In this document: positions 54,552 to 64,000 of the stretch, piece after piece
How positions within the stretch are numbered: position 1 is the first letter of the stretch
Layout of the letters: every line of letters begins with the position of its first letter
NCBI RefSeq assembly: GCF_035917575.1
Contig: NZ_CP109090.1
Location: forward strand, 1,612,001 to 1,676,000
Reading direction: 5' to 3'
Length of the DNA stretch: 64,000 bases
Origin: Streptomyces sp. NBC_01788
GTDB taxonomy: Bacteria > Actinomycetota > Actinomycetes > Streptomycetales > Streptomycetaceae
Translations under genes and position numbers: made by a program
The notes under the pieces: generated by a model
Databases searched by the model: none
What the model was told of the DNA's origin: nothing
The model's input: the letters and a program-made list of their open reading frames with translations, nothing else

Positions 54552-55393
54552 CCACGACCGCCGAACGGACCCGCGCCGGGGAGGCCGCCGCGCGCCTGCC
54601 CGGGGCGTGGGGAGTCGGGCTGCACCGGGGCGCCCTGGAGATCAGGCAGTTCTTCCGGCAGCGCGAACAAGTGGTGTTCACCTTCGCCTTCCCGGTGGTG
54701 TTCCTGTTCCTGTTCGCGTCGATCTTCCGCGACGACGTCAGCGGCACCGGCGTCACCGCCTCGCAGTTCTACGTCCCGTCCATGGTGGCCTCGGGCATCA
54801 TGTCGACCAGCTTCCAGTCCCTGGGCATGTCGATCGCGGTCGAGCGGGACGAGAAGGCGCTGCGCCGGCTGCGCGGCACGCCGATGCCGCCGACGGCGTA
54901 CTTCCTGGGGAAAATCTGGCTGGTTCTTTTCACCGGCGTACTGGAGACGGCGATCCTGCTGCTCGTCGGCACCACGCTGTACGGCGTCCGTCTGCCCTCG
55001 GACGCGACCCGGTGGTTCCACTTCTCCTGGATCTTCGTGCTCGGCCTGACCGGGTGCGCGCTGCTCGGCATCGCGATCAGTTCGGTGCCGAGGTCGGCCA
55101 GGAGCGCCGGTTCGGTGGTCGTCCTGCCGTTCCTGGTGCTCCAGTTCATCTCCGGGGTCTACATCCTGGTCGACGCCCTCCCCGGCTGGATGCTGAACGT
55201 CGGCGCCCTCTTCCCGCTGAAGTGGCTCTGCCAGGGCCTGCGCGGGGTGTTCCTGCCGGACTCGGCGCGGGTGCTGGAGCAGGCGGGGAGCTGGGAGGTC
55301 GGGCGGATCGCCCTGGTGCTCGCGGCCTGGTGCGCAGGCGGACTGGTGCTGTGCCTGCTGACGTTCCGCTGGAAGGACCGGCGGGCGGGCTGA
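54548..55393 (+). CDS. ABC-2 type transporter permease
   Basis: A 281-residue permease with six predicted membrane segments starting at about 40 (FTFAFPVVFLFLFASIFRDD) and the characteristic ABC-2 patch ERDEKALRRLRGTPMPPTAY after segment two. The signature region VVLPFLVLQFISGVYILVDA lies near residue 200. It pairs with the ATPase just upstream, whose stop overlaps its ATG. A bidirectional hairpin follows at 55421. Confidence 0.9.
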   Translation: MTTTAERTRAGEAAARLPGAWGVGLHRGALEIRQFFRQREQVVFTFAFPVVFLFLFASIFRDDVSGTGVTASQFYVPSMVASGIMSTSFQSLGMSIAVERDEKALRRLRGTPMPPTAYFLGKIWLVLFTGVLETAILLLVGTTLYGVRLPSDATRWFHFSWIFVLGLTGCALLGIAISSVPRSARSAGSVVVLPFLVLQFISGVYILVDALPGWMLNVGALFPLKWLCQGLRGVFLPDSARVLEQAGSWEVGRIALVLAAWCAGGLVLCLLTFRWKDRRAG

Positions 55394-55420
55394 GCCCGGG
55401 AGAGGACCGCGACGGCGAAG

Positions 55421-55450
55421 GGCGCCGGTGCCCGGACGAGCACCGGCGCC
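55421..55450. terminator. bidirectional terminator between ABC permease and hisS
   Basis: GGCGCCGGTG (55421-55430) pairs with CACCGGCGCC (55441-55450), in the 70-base gap between two convergent genes. Confidence 0.75.
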
Positions 55451-55463
55451 TTGCGTGAGAGCG

Positions 55464-56726
55464 TCAGCCGAGGCGGGCTTCCAGTTCCGCGACGATCTCG
55501 TTGACCGCGATCGCCGTCTGCTCGCCGGACTCCATGTCCTTGAGCTGGACGACGCTGTCGGCGAGGTCGCGTTCACCCGCGACGAGCGCGAAACGGGCAC
55601 CGGACCGGTTGGCCGCCTTCATGGCTGCCTTGAGCCCCTTGTGGCCGTAGGTGAAGTCGGCGGCGATGCCCACCTTGCGCAGTTCGGAGACCTTCGCGAA
55701 GAGCACCCGGCGGGCCTCCTCGCCAAGCGGGACCGCGAACACGCTGGTGGTCGCCGGGAGTTGGAGTTCGATGCCCTCCGCCTCCAGGGCCAGGACCGTA
55801 CGGTCCACGCCCAGCGCCCAGCCCACCGACGGCAGGGCGGGGCCGCCGATCATCTCGGACAGGCCGTCGTACCGGCCGCCGCCGCCCACCGCGGACTGCG
55901 AACCGAGCCCGTCGTGCACGAACTCGAAGGTGGTGCGGGTGTAGTAGTCGAGCCCGCGGACCAGCTTGGCGTCGTCCTCGAAGGCGACGCCCTGGGCCTC
56001 GAGGAGCGACCGCACCTCCTCGTGGTACGCCTTGCAGGCGTCGCACAGGTAGTCGCGCAGCAGCGGGACGCCGGTGAGCTGCTTCTGGACCGACTCCCGC
56101 TTGTCGTCCAGGACGCGCAGCGGGTTGATGTCGATCCGGGCGCGGGTGTCCTCGTCCAGGTCCAGTCCGCGCAGGAAGTCCTGGAGCGCGGCCCGGTAGA
56201 CCGGACGGCACTCCTTGTCGCCGAGGCTGTTGAGCAGGATGCGGAACTCGCGCAGGCCCAGCGAGCGGTACGCCTGGTCCGCCAGGATGATCAGCTCGGC
56301 GTCCAGGAACGGGTCCTCCGCGCCGATCGCCTCGGCGCCGACCTGCGAGAAGTGGCGGTACCGGCCCTTCTGGGGACGCTCGTAGCGGTAGTAGGAGCCG
56401 GAGTACCACAGCTTGACCGGCAGGTTGCCGGCCTTGTGCAGGTTGGCCTCAAGGGCCGCGCGCAGCACGGAGGCAGTGCCCTCAGGGCGCAGGGCCAGCT
56501 TGTCGCCGCCCTTGGTCTGCAGCGTGTACATCTCCTTGGTCACGATGTCGGTGGACTCGCCGACCCCGCGCGCGAACAGCTCCACGTTCTCGAAGCCGGG
56601 GGTCTCGATGTAGCCGTAGCCGGAGTCGCGCAACGGGGCGGCGATCGCCTCGCGGACCGCCAGGAACTTCGCGGAGTCCGGCGGGATCAGGTCGTACGTG
56701 CCCTTGGGGGCCTTGAAGGTGCTCAC
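55464..56726 (-). CDS. hisS: histidyl-tRNA synthetase
   Basis: A 420-residue class II synthetase. Motif 2 is [20 protein letters not shown], the histidine A loop is [15 protein letters not shown], motif 3 lies in [14 protein letters not shown], and the C-terminal anticodon-binding domain covers about 325-420. GTG at 56726 starts [13 protein letters not shown]. It is 13 bases downstream of the metallo-beta-lactamase-fold gene, so the two are co-transcribed. Confidence 0.97.
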   Translation of the reverse strand: MSTFKAPKGTYDLIPPDSAKFLAVREAIAAPLRDSGYGYIETPGFENVELFARGVGESTDIVTKEMYTLQTKGGDKLALRPEGTASVLRAALEANLHKAGNLPVKLWYSGSYYRYERPQKGRYRHFSQVGAEAIGAEDPFLDAELIILADQAYRSLGLREFRILLNSLGDKECRPVYRAALQDFLRGLDLDEDTRARIDINPLRVLDDKRESVQKQLTGVPLLRDYLCDACKAYHEEVRSLLEAQGVAFEDDAKLVRGLDYYTRTTFEFVHDGLGSQSAVGGGGRYDGLSEMIGGPALPSVGWALGVDRTVLALEAEGIELQLPATTSVFAVPLGEEARRVLFAKVSELRKVGIAADFTYGHKGLKAAMKAANRSGARFALVAGERDLADSVVQLKDMESGEQTAIAVNEIVAELEARLG

Positions 56727-56739
56727 GGGAGGTCTCTCG

Positions 56740-57453
56740 TCACATTCCTCGTCGGGGAGCGTCGTCCAGGTCCGCTCCCGGGCCGGCGGCCACCTGCCGC
56801 AGGTAGGAGTTGGTGGCACGCTCGCGGCCGATGGTCGTCTGGGGGCCGTGGCCGGACAGCACCACGGTCGAGTCGTCGAGCGGCAGGCACACGCGGGCCA
56901 GCGAATCGAGCATCTCGGCCATGTCACCGCCGGGCAGGTCGGTGCGTCCGATGGAGCCGGCGAACAGCAGATCCCCGGAGAAGAAGACCGGCGGGATGTC
57001 CGCGGCCTCGGGCATCCGGAAGGTCACCGACCCCTTGGTATGGCCGGGCGCGTGCGCGACGGAGAACTCCAGGCCGGCCAGCTCCAGTTCGGCGCCGTCG
57101 GCCAACTCCCGGACGTCGTCCGGCTCCCCCACGGTCAGCTCGCCCATCAGCGGCATGCCGATGGAACGGCCGAGCGCCTTCTCGGGGTCGCTCATCATGA
57201 ACCGGTCGGCCGGGTGGATCCAGGCCGGGACGTCGTGCGCGCCGCACACCGGGACGACCGAGGCCACATGGTCGATGTGGCCGTGGGTGAGGACGACGGC
57301 GACGGGCTTGAGCCGATGCTTCCTGATCGCTTCCTCGACGCCTTGGGCGGCCTGGTGGCCGGGGTCGATGATCACGCACTCCTCACCGGCGGCGGGGGCG
57401 ACGAGATAACAGTTCGTCCCCCAGGCCCCGGCGGGGAACCCGGCAATGAGCAC
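56740..57453 (-). CDS. metallo-beta-lactamase-fold hydrolase (glyoxalase II-like)
   Basis: A 237-residue hydrolase with the dinuclear metal motif THGHIDH, downstream ligands in HAPGHTKGS, the bridging Asp in FFSGDLLF and the final His in LSGHGPQT. These are the ligands of glyoxalase II-like thioesterases. No C-terminal substrate domain of true GloB is present, so the substrate is open; thioester or sulphur compounds are likely. GTG at 57453. It is placed before hisS, as in many actinobacteria. Confidence 0.9.
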   Translation of the reverse strand: MLIAGFPAGAWGTNCYLVAPAAGEECVIIDPGHQAAQGVEEAIRKHRLKPVAVVLTHGHIDHVASVVPVCGAHDVPAWIHPADRFMMSDPEKALGRSIGMPLMGELTVGEPDDVRELADGAELELAGLEFSVAHAPGHTKGSVTFRMPEAADIPPVFFSGDLLFAGSIGRTDLPGGDMAEMLDSLARVCLPLDDSTVVLSGHGPQTTIGRERATNSYLRQVAAGPGADLDDAPRRGM

Positions 57454-57619
57454 GATCGTCCTTCGTTGTGTCGATACGGGCGGCTGAAGCTGTTGTCAGA
57501 GCCTACCGGCGCTGCCGGATCCTCAGCGAACCCATATACGGTACGGGTCACACGCGGGTGCCCGCCTCGGACGACGCACCCGTACCGGTGGACACACGAG
57601 ACGCTGAGGAGAGAACGCG

Positions 57620-58453
57620 GTGGTCAGCCAGGAGCAGCGGCGACGTCAGCTCGCCCGGGAGAAGTTCTTGCGGCAGCAGCAGCGGCGTACCGCCACGCGG
57701 CGCAAGGCACGCGTAAGGAACTCCGTGATCGCGTCGGTACTCGGCGTGGTCGTCATCGGCAGTGTCGCGCTGTACACGACCGGGGTGATGAAGAGCGGCA
57801 AGGACGACAAGGCCAACGCGAGCGCGGAGGTCACCCCCAGCGCCTCGGCCACCAGCAAGGCCCCGGACCCGTGCGCGAAGCCGGCCGCCGGCTCGGTGAA
57901 GAAGCTGAGCTGGGACAAGGAACCGGCGATGACGATCGACAAGTCGGCGAAGTACACGATGGCGCTCGACACCACGTGCGGCACGATAGACCTGGATCTG
58001 AAGGCCTCCGCGGCGCCGCACACCGTGAACTCCTTCGACTTCCTGGTCGGCAAGGGCTTCCTCGACCACACGAAGTGCCACCGGCTCACCGCGGAGGGCA
58101 TCTACGTCCTGCAGTGCGGCGACCCGGAGGGGACGGGCCGTGGTGGCCCCGGGTACACGATTCCCGACGAGAACCTCAAGGACAAAAGCCTGAAGGGCGA
58201 CGTCTATCCGGCGGGCACCGTGGCGATGGCGAACACGTCGCAGCCCAACAGCGGCGGCAGCCAGTTCTTCCTGGTGTACCAGGACAGTCCGCTTCCGCCC
58301 AGCTACACCCCCTTCGGCACCGTCTCCGAATCAGGTATGAAGGTGCTGAAGAAGATCGCCGACGCCGGTGCCCAGCCGGCTGATCCGCAGACGGGCAACA
58401 CCGCCCCGAACGCGACCGTGGTGATCAACAAGGCGACGGTGACGAAGTCCTGA
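57620..58453 (+). CDS. membrane-anchored cyclophilin-type peptidyl-prolyl isomerase
   Basis: A 277-residue protein. A basic, Gln/Arg-rich cytoplasmic segment (1-33) precedes a membrane helix (SVIASVLGVVVIGSVALYTT), then a Ser/Ala/Thr linker and a cyclophilin domain from about 105. The domain keeps CHRLT with the catalytic R155, LQCGDPEGTGRGGPGYTIPD and SGGSQFFLVYQD, but the usual F-x-x-QGG is LQCGD. Predicted role: folding of exported proteins at the outer face. GTG at 57620 is preceded by GAGGAGA. It is divergent from the hydrolase gene. Confidence 0.92.
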   Translation: MVSQEQRRRQLAREKFLRQQQRRTATRRKARVRNSVIASVLGVVVIGSVALYTTGVMKSGKDDKANASAEVTPSASATSKAPDPCAKPAAGSVKKLSWDKEPAMTIDKSAKYTMALDTTCGTIDLDLKASAAPHTVNSFDFLVGKGFLDHTKCHRLTAEGIYVLQCGDPEGTGRGGPGYTIPDENLKDKSLKGDVYPAGTVAMANTSQPNSGGSQFFLVYQDSPLPPSYTPFGTVSESGMKVLKKIADAGAQPADPQTGNTAPNATVVINKATVTKS

Positions 58454-58599
58454 CGTCAGCGGCGGCCAGCTGGGAAATTTCGGTCGCGCTGGATGCGGAC
58501 AGGCCACCCGCCGGTCGCCTATGTTGGCGGTGACGAAACTGTGGACGATGCCCGGGGGAGCTTCGAGGCCCTCCGCAGGCATCATGTGGAGGAGGCGCT

Positions 58600-59829
58600 G
58601 TGAGCAGCGACCCGTGGGGCCGCGTCGACGAGACGGGGACCGTGTACGTGCGTACGGCCGACGGCGAGCAGGTCGTCGGTTCCTGGCAGGCCGGCTCCCC
58701 TGAGGAGGCACTGGCCTACTTCGAGCGCAAGTACGAGGGCCTGGTTGTCGAGATCGGCCTCCTCGAGAAGCGAGTGCAGACCACCGACCTGTCGGCGAAG
58801 GACGCCCAGGTCGCCGTCGACCATCTGCGGGAGCAGGTCGACGCGCACCACGCGGTCGGTGATCTGGAGGCGCTGCGTGCCCGGCTGAACAAGCTGGTCG
58901 AGACGGTCGAGGCACGCCGTGAGGAGCGCAAGGCGCAGCGCTCCCGGCAGGCGGACGAGGCCCGGCACGCCAAGGAGGCGCTGGTCAAGGAGGCCGAGGA
59001 GCTGGCCCGTTCCGACCAGTGGCGGGCGGCCGGGGAGCGGCTGCGCGCGCTGGTGGACACCTGGAAGGGGCTGCCGCGTCTGGACCGCAAGTCCGACGAC
59101 GACCTGTGGCACCGCTTCTCGCACGCTCGGTCGGCGTTCTCCAAGCGGCGCAAGGCGCACTTCGCGCAGCTCGACGCTCAGCGTGAGGACGCGCGCAGGG
59201 CGAAGGAGCGGCTGGTCGCCGAGGCCGAGGCGCTGTCCGGTTCGACGGACTGGGGCCTCACCTCGGCCCGCTACCGCGAGCTGATGACGGAGTGGAAGGC
59301 CGCCGGCCGTGCCCAGCGGGAGCACGAGGACGATCTGTGGAACCGCTTCCGCGGTGCCCAGGACGTCTTCTTCGCCGCCCGCAGCTCGGTGTTCGCCGAG
59401 CGGGACGCGGAGCAGGCGGAGAACCTGAAGCTGAAGGAGGAGCTGGCCGAGGAGGCCGAGAGGCTCCTGCCGATCACGGACCTGAAGGCCGCCCGGGCCG
59501 CCTTCCGCTCGATCAACGAGCGTTGGGAGGCCATCGGCCATGTGCCGCGCGACGCCCGTCCGCGGGTGGAGGGCCGGATGCACACGGTCGACCGGGCTCT
59601 CCAGGAGGCCGAGGAGACCGAGTGGCGCCGGACGAACCCGGAGGCGCGGGCACGTGCCGAGGGTCTGACCGGTCAGCTCCAGGCCGCCGTGGACAAGCTC
59701 CAGGGGCAGATCGCGCAGGCCCGTACCCAGGGCAACAACGCCAGGGCCGACAAGCTGGAGAAGGAGCTGGCGGGCCGCCAGGCGCTCCTGGACCAGGCCC
59801 TGAAGGGTCTGCAGGAGTTCGGCGGCTGA
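58600..59829 (+). CDS. DUF349 repeat protein
   Basis: A 409-residue, highly charged, largely helical protein. Three DUF349 repeats are visible: about 127-187 (RSDQWRAAGERLRALVDTWK to DDLWHRFSHARSAF), 203-260 (STDWGLTSARYRELMTEWKA to EDDLWNRFRGAQDVF) and 282-334. A coiled-coil stretch runs from about 45-110 and another at the C-terminus. The function is unknown; in Streptomyces it sits divergent or adjacent to rel. GTG at 58600 follows GGAGG. It ends at a strong bidirectional terminator. Confidence 0.88.
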   Translation: MSSDPWGRVDETGTVYVRTADGEQVVGSWQAGSPEEALAYFERKYEGLVVEIGLLEKRVQTTDLSAKDAQVAVDHLREQVDAHHAVGDLEALRARLNKLVETVEARREERKAQRSRQADEARHAKEALVKEAEELARSDQWRAAGERLRALVDTWKGLPRLDRKSDDDLWHRFSHARSAFSKRRKAHFAQLDAQREDARRAKERLVAEAEALSGSTDWGLTSARYRELMTEWKAAGRAQREHEDDLWNRFRGAQDVFFAARSSVFAERDAEQAENLKLKEELAEEAERLLPITDLKAARAAFRSINERWEAIGHVPRDARPRVEGRMHTVDRALQEAEETEWRRTNPEARARAEGLTGQLQAAVDKLQGQIAQARTQGNNARADKLEKELAGRQALLDQALKGLQEFGG

Positions 59830-59867
59830 CCCACTGCCGCGCTGGATCCGGCGACGCTTCCGCGTAC

Positions 59868-59906
59868 GGCTGAGGGCCCCCGTAGCGCCTACGGGGGCCC
59901 TCAGCC
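59868..59906. terminator. bidirectional terminator between DUF349 gene and rel
   Basis: A perfect 18-bp stem (59868-59885 with 59889-59906) with a 3-base loop sits in the 91-base gap between two convergent genes. Confidence 0.85.
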
Positions 59907-59920
59907 GTTCTCTGTGACGG

Positions 59921-62428
<2,508 letters not shown>

Positions 62429-62602
62429 GAGGACTCCTCGTGCGCGATCCGGGTCCCCCGGTCAGGCTCCGGAGCCCCCATGGTAGCGATCCACAGCCAC
62501 AGGATCCCCTCCAGCCCGATCGAAGGACCGTTTACGGTACAAACACACAACCCGGACACATGATTCCGGTACCCGCACTCCAGGGCGCAACCCCGGAAAA
62601 CA

Positions 62603-62634
62603 GAGAAGCCCGGGGCGACAGCCCCGGGCTTCTC
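62603..62634. terminator. apt terminator
   Basis: A perfect 14-bp stem (62603-62616 with 62621-62634) with loop GACA begins 8 bases after the apt stop. It separates the secF-apt transcript from rel. Confidence 0.8.
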
Positions 62635-62641
62635 CGTGGAA

Positions 62642-63181
62642 TCAGAGGCGGAGAAGGGACTCCAGTGGGGCCCCCGACAGCGCCGGTTCCAGGCGGGCGC
62701 GGCCGCCGAGGAAACCGAGTTCCATCAGCACCGCCACTCCGGCGACCTCCGCGCCCGCCCGCCGGATGAGCTGGATGGACGCCTCCGCCGTACCGCCTGT
62801 GGCGAGCACGTCGTCGACGACGAGGACACGGTCCCCGGCGCTCAGGTCCTCGGCGTGGACCTCGATCTCCGCCGAGCCGTACTCCAGGTCGTACGCCTGG
62901 CTCAGCGTCGCTCCGGGAAGCTTGCCCGCCTTGCGCACGGGGATGAAGCCGAGCCCCGCGCGGAGCGCGACCGGGGCGCCGAGGATGAAGCCGCGGGCCT
63001 CCAGGCCGACGACCTTCGTCGCCCCCTCGCGCATGCCCACCTCTGCCAGCGCGTCGGTGAGGACGGTGAACGCCGCGGGATCGGCCAGGAGCGGGGTGAT
63101 GTCCTTGAAGATCACCCCGGGCTCCGGGTAGTCGGCCACGTCACGGATGCGGCTGAGCAGCAGCTCCTGGATGTCGGTCAT
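62642..63181 (-). CDS. apt: adenine phosphoribosyltransferase
   Basis: A 179-residue type I phosphoribosyltransferase salvaging adenine to AMP. PEPGVIFKDITPLLADP at the start, VGLEARGFILGAPVA, and the PRPP motif RVLVVDDVLATGGTAEASIQ are diagnostic. Its ATG overlaps the secF stop by 4 bases (ATGA). The secD-secF-apt-rel order is conserved in actinobacteria. Confidence 0.97.
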   Translation of the reverse strand: MTDIQELLLSRIRDVADYPEPGVIFKDITPLLADPAAFTVLTDALAEVGMREGATKVVGLEARGFILGAPVALRAGLGFIPVRKAGKLPGATLSQAYDLEYGSAEIEVHAEDLSAGDRVLVVDDVLATGGTAEASIQLIRRAGAEVAGVAVLMELGFLGGRARLEPALSGAPLESLLRL

Positions 63182-63999
63182 CTGCGCTTCCCCGAGGGCC
63201 GGCCGCGGCCACGGCCGCGGGAGACGGACTGGTCGCGCGGACCCACCACGGCATGCGCGGCGTCCTCCTCGTCGTCATCGGCGATGACACCGGCGGGCTC
63301 CGCGTCCAGGGACTCGCCCTGCGCAGCCGCCTGCGCCCGCTTGGCGAGGACGCGCTTCTTGAGGGCCTTCATCTGCGGCTCGAGCTCCTTGAGGTCGGCG
63401 ACGAGCGGCGTGGCGATGAAGATCGAGGAGTACGCACCGGCCGCGAGGCCGACGAACAGCGACAGCGAGATGTCGTTCAGCATGCCCGCGCCGAGCACAC
63501 CGCCGCCGATGAACAGCAGGCCCGCCACCGGCAGCAGCGCCACCACGGTGGTGTTGATGGACCGGATCAGCGTGCCGTTGATCGAGCGGTTCGCGATCTC
63601 GCTGTACGTCCAGCGGGTCTGCCGGGTGATGTCCTTCGTCTGCTCCTTGAGGCTGTCGAAGACGACGACCGTGTCGTAGAGCGAGTAACCGAGGATCGTC
63701 AGCAGACCGATCACCGTACCGGGCGTGACCTCGAAGCCCACGAGGGCGTAGACACCGGTGGTGATCGTCAGGTCGTGGATCAGCGCGACGAGCGCGGCCA
63801 GGGCCATGCGCCACTCGAACGCGATCGCCAGGTAGATCACGACCAGGATCATGAAGATCGCCAGGCCCTGCCAGGCCTTGTTGGCGATCTGCTCGCCCCA
63901 GCTCGGACCGACCAGGTCGGCGTTGATGTGCTCCGGGTTGACCTTGAGGTCCTTGGCCAGGGCTTCCTTGATCTGGTCGGACTTCCCGGTCTCGATGCC
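63178..63999 (-). CDS. secF: protein-export membrane protein SecF (N-terminus outside window)
   Basis: The visible 273 C-terminal residues run off the right edge. Hydrophobic segments are LAIFMILVVIYLAIAFEW, LVALIHDLTITTGVYALVGF with SecF motif residues, VIGLLTILGYSLYDTVVVFD and two more, followed by a cytoplasmic tail rich in Asp/Glu and then Arg/Gly (SRGRGRGRPSGKRR). SecF works with SecD to drive proton-coupled protein translocation. The part before the first segment (PSWGEQIANKAWQ) is the end of the periplasmic domain. It overlaps apt. Confidence 0.96.
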   Translation of the reverse strand, partial: GIETGKSDQIKEALAKDLKVNPEHINADLVGPSWGEQIANKAWQGLAIFMILVVIYLAIAFEWRMALAALVALIHDLTITTGVYALVGFEVTPGTVIGLLTILGYSLYDTVVVFDSLKEQTKDITRQTRWTYSEIANRSINGTLIRSINTTVVALLPVAGLLFIGGGVLGAGMLNDISLSLFVGLAAGAYSSIFIATPLVADLKELEPQMKALKKRVLAKRAQAAAQGESLDAEPAGVIADDDEEDAAHAVVGPRDQSVSRGRGRGRPSGKRR

Positions 64000-64000
64000 G

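Overview
The window is a piece of a Streptomyces chromosome. The GC content is very high with strong third-position GC bias, and many starts are GTG (a few TTG) behind purine-rich ribosome binding sites. Marker genes include bldD with its c-di-GMP signature, the actinobacterial integration host factor, an RNase Sa relative, a helicase-motif-less PriA and GuaB1. I see no phage genes, transposases, CRISPR arrays, rRNA or tRNA genes. Most of the window is core chromosome; the first 15 kb is more accessory.

Region 1 (1-15 kb), metabolism and regulation: the tail of an unnamed gene, an F420-type luciferase-like oxidoreductase, and a two-gene operon that I read as L-lysine 2-monooxygenase plus 5-aminovaleramidase (davB, davA). 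Next comes a five-gene ABC import operon whose last gene is a HAD phosphatase fused to an endonuclease/exonuclease/phosphatase (EEP) domain. It is divergent from a GntR/UTRA regulator. Then follow an Lrp/AsnC regulator with GuaB1, a lipoprotein RNase of the RNase Sa type overlapping its barstar-like inhibitor, and a SorC-type sugar-responsive regulator.

Region 2 (15-25.6 kb), conserved actinobacterial housekeeping block on the minus strand: rpe, rsmB, fmt, priA, metK, coaBC, rpoZ, gmk and ihf, interrupted by one plus-strand gene at 18565.

Region 3 (25.8-36 kb), de novo pyrimidine operon read leftward: pyrR, pyrB, pyrC, a small membrane protein, carA, carB, then (past a strong hairpin) pyrD and pyrF. 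Many of the genes overlap by 4-8 bases. The pyrR leader carries a near-consensus PyrR-binding RNA hairpin whose lower stem includes the Shine-Dalgarno sequence. bldD lies divergently upstream with its own promoter, operator and terminator.

Region 4 (37-51 kb), translation, aromatic amino acid and envelope genes on the minus strand: nusB, efp, a metal-site-altered M24 peptidase homologue, a proline/histidine-rich P-loop protein, aroB-aroK-aroC, then aroE-mltG, ruvX-alaS and two small conserved proteins, and rpsD with a long structured leader.

Region 5 (51.5-64 kb): rarA, a VKOR family protein, a plus-strand ABC-2 exporter pair, hisS with a metallo-beta-lactamase-fold hydrolase, a membrane-anchored cyclophilin, a DUF349 protein, the bifunctional (p)ppGpp enzyme rel, apt and the start-truncated secF.

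Points most worth follow-up are the HAD-EEP fusion at the end of the importer operon, the RNase Sa-like lipoprotein/barstar pair, the PyrR RNA switch, the peptidase homologue lacking two metal-ligand aspartates, and the rpsD leader.
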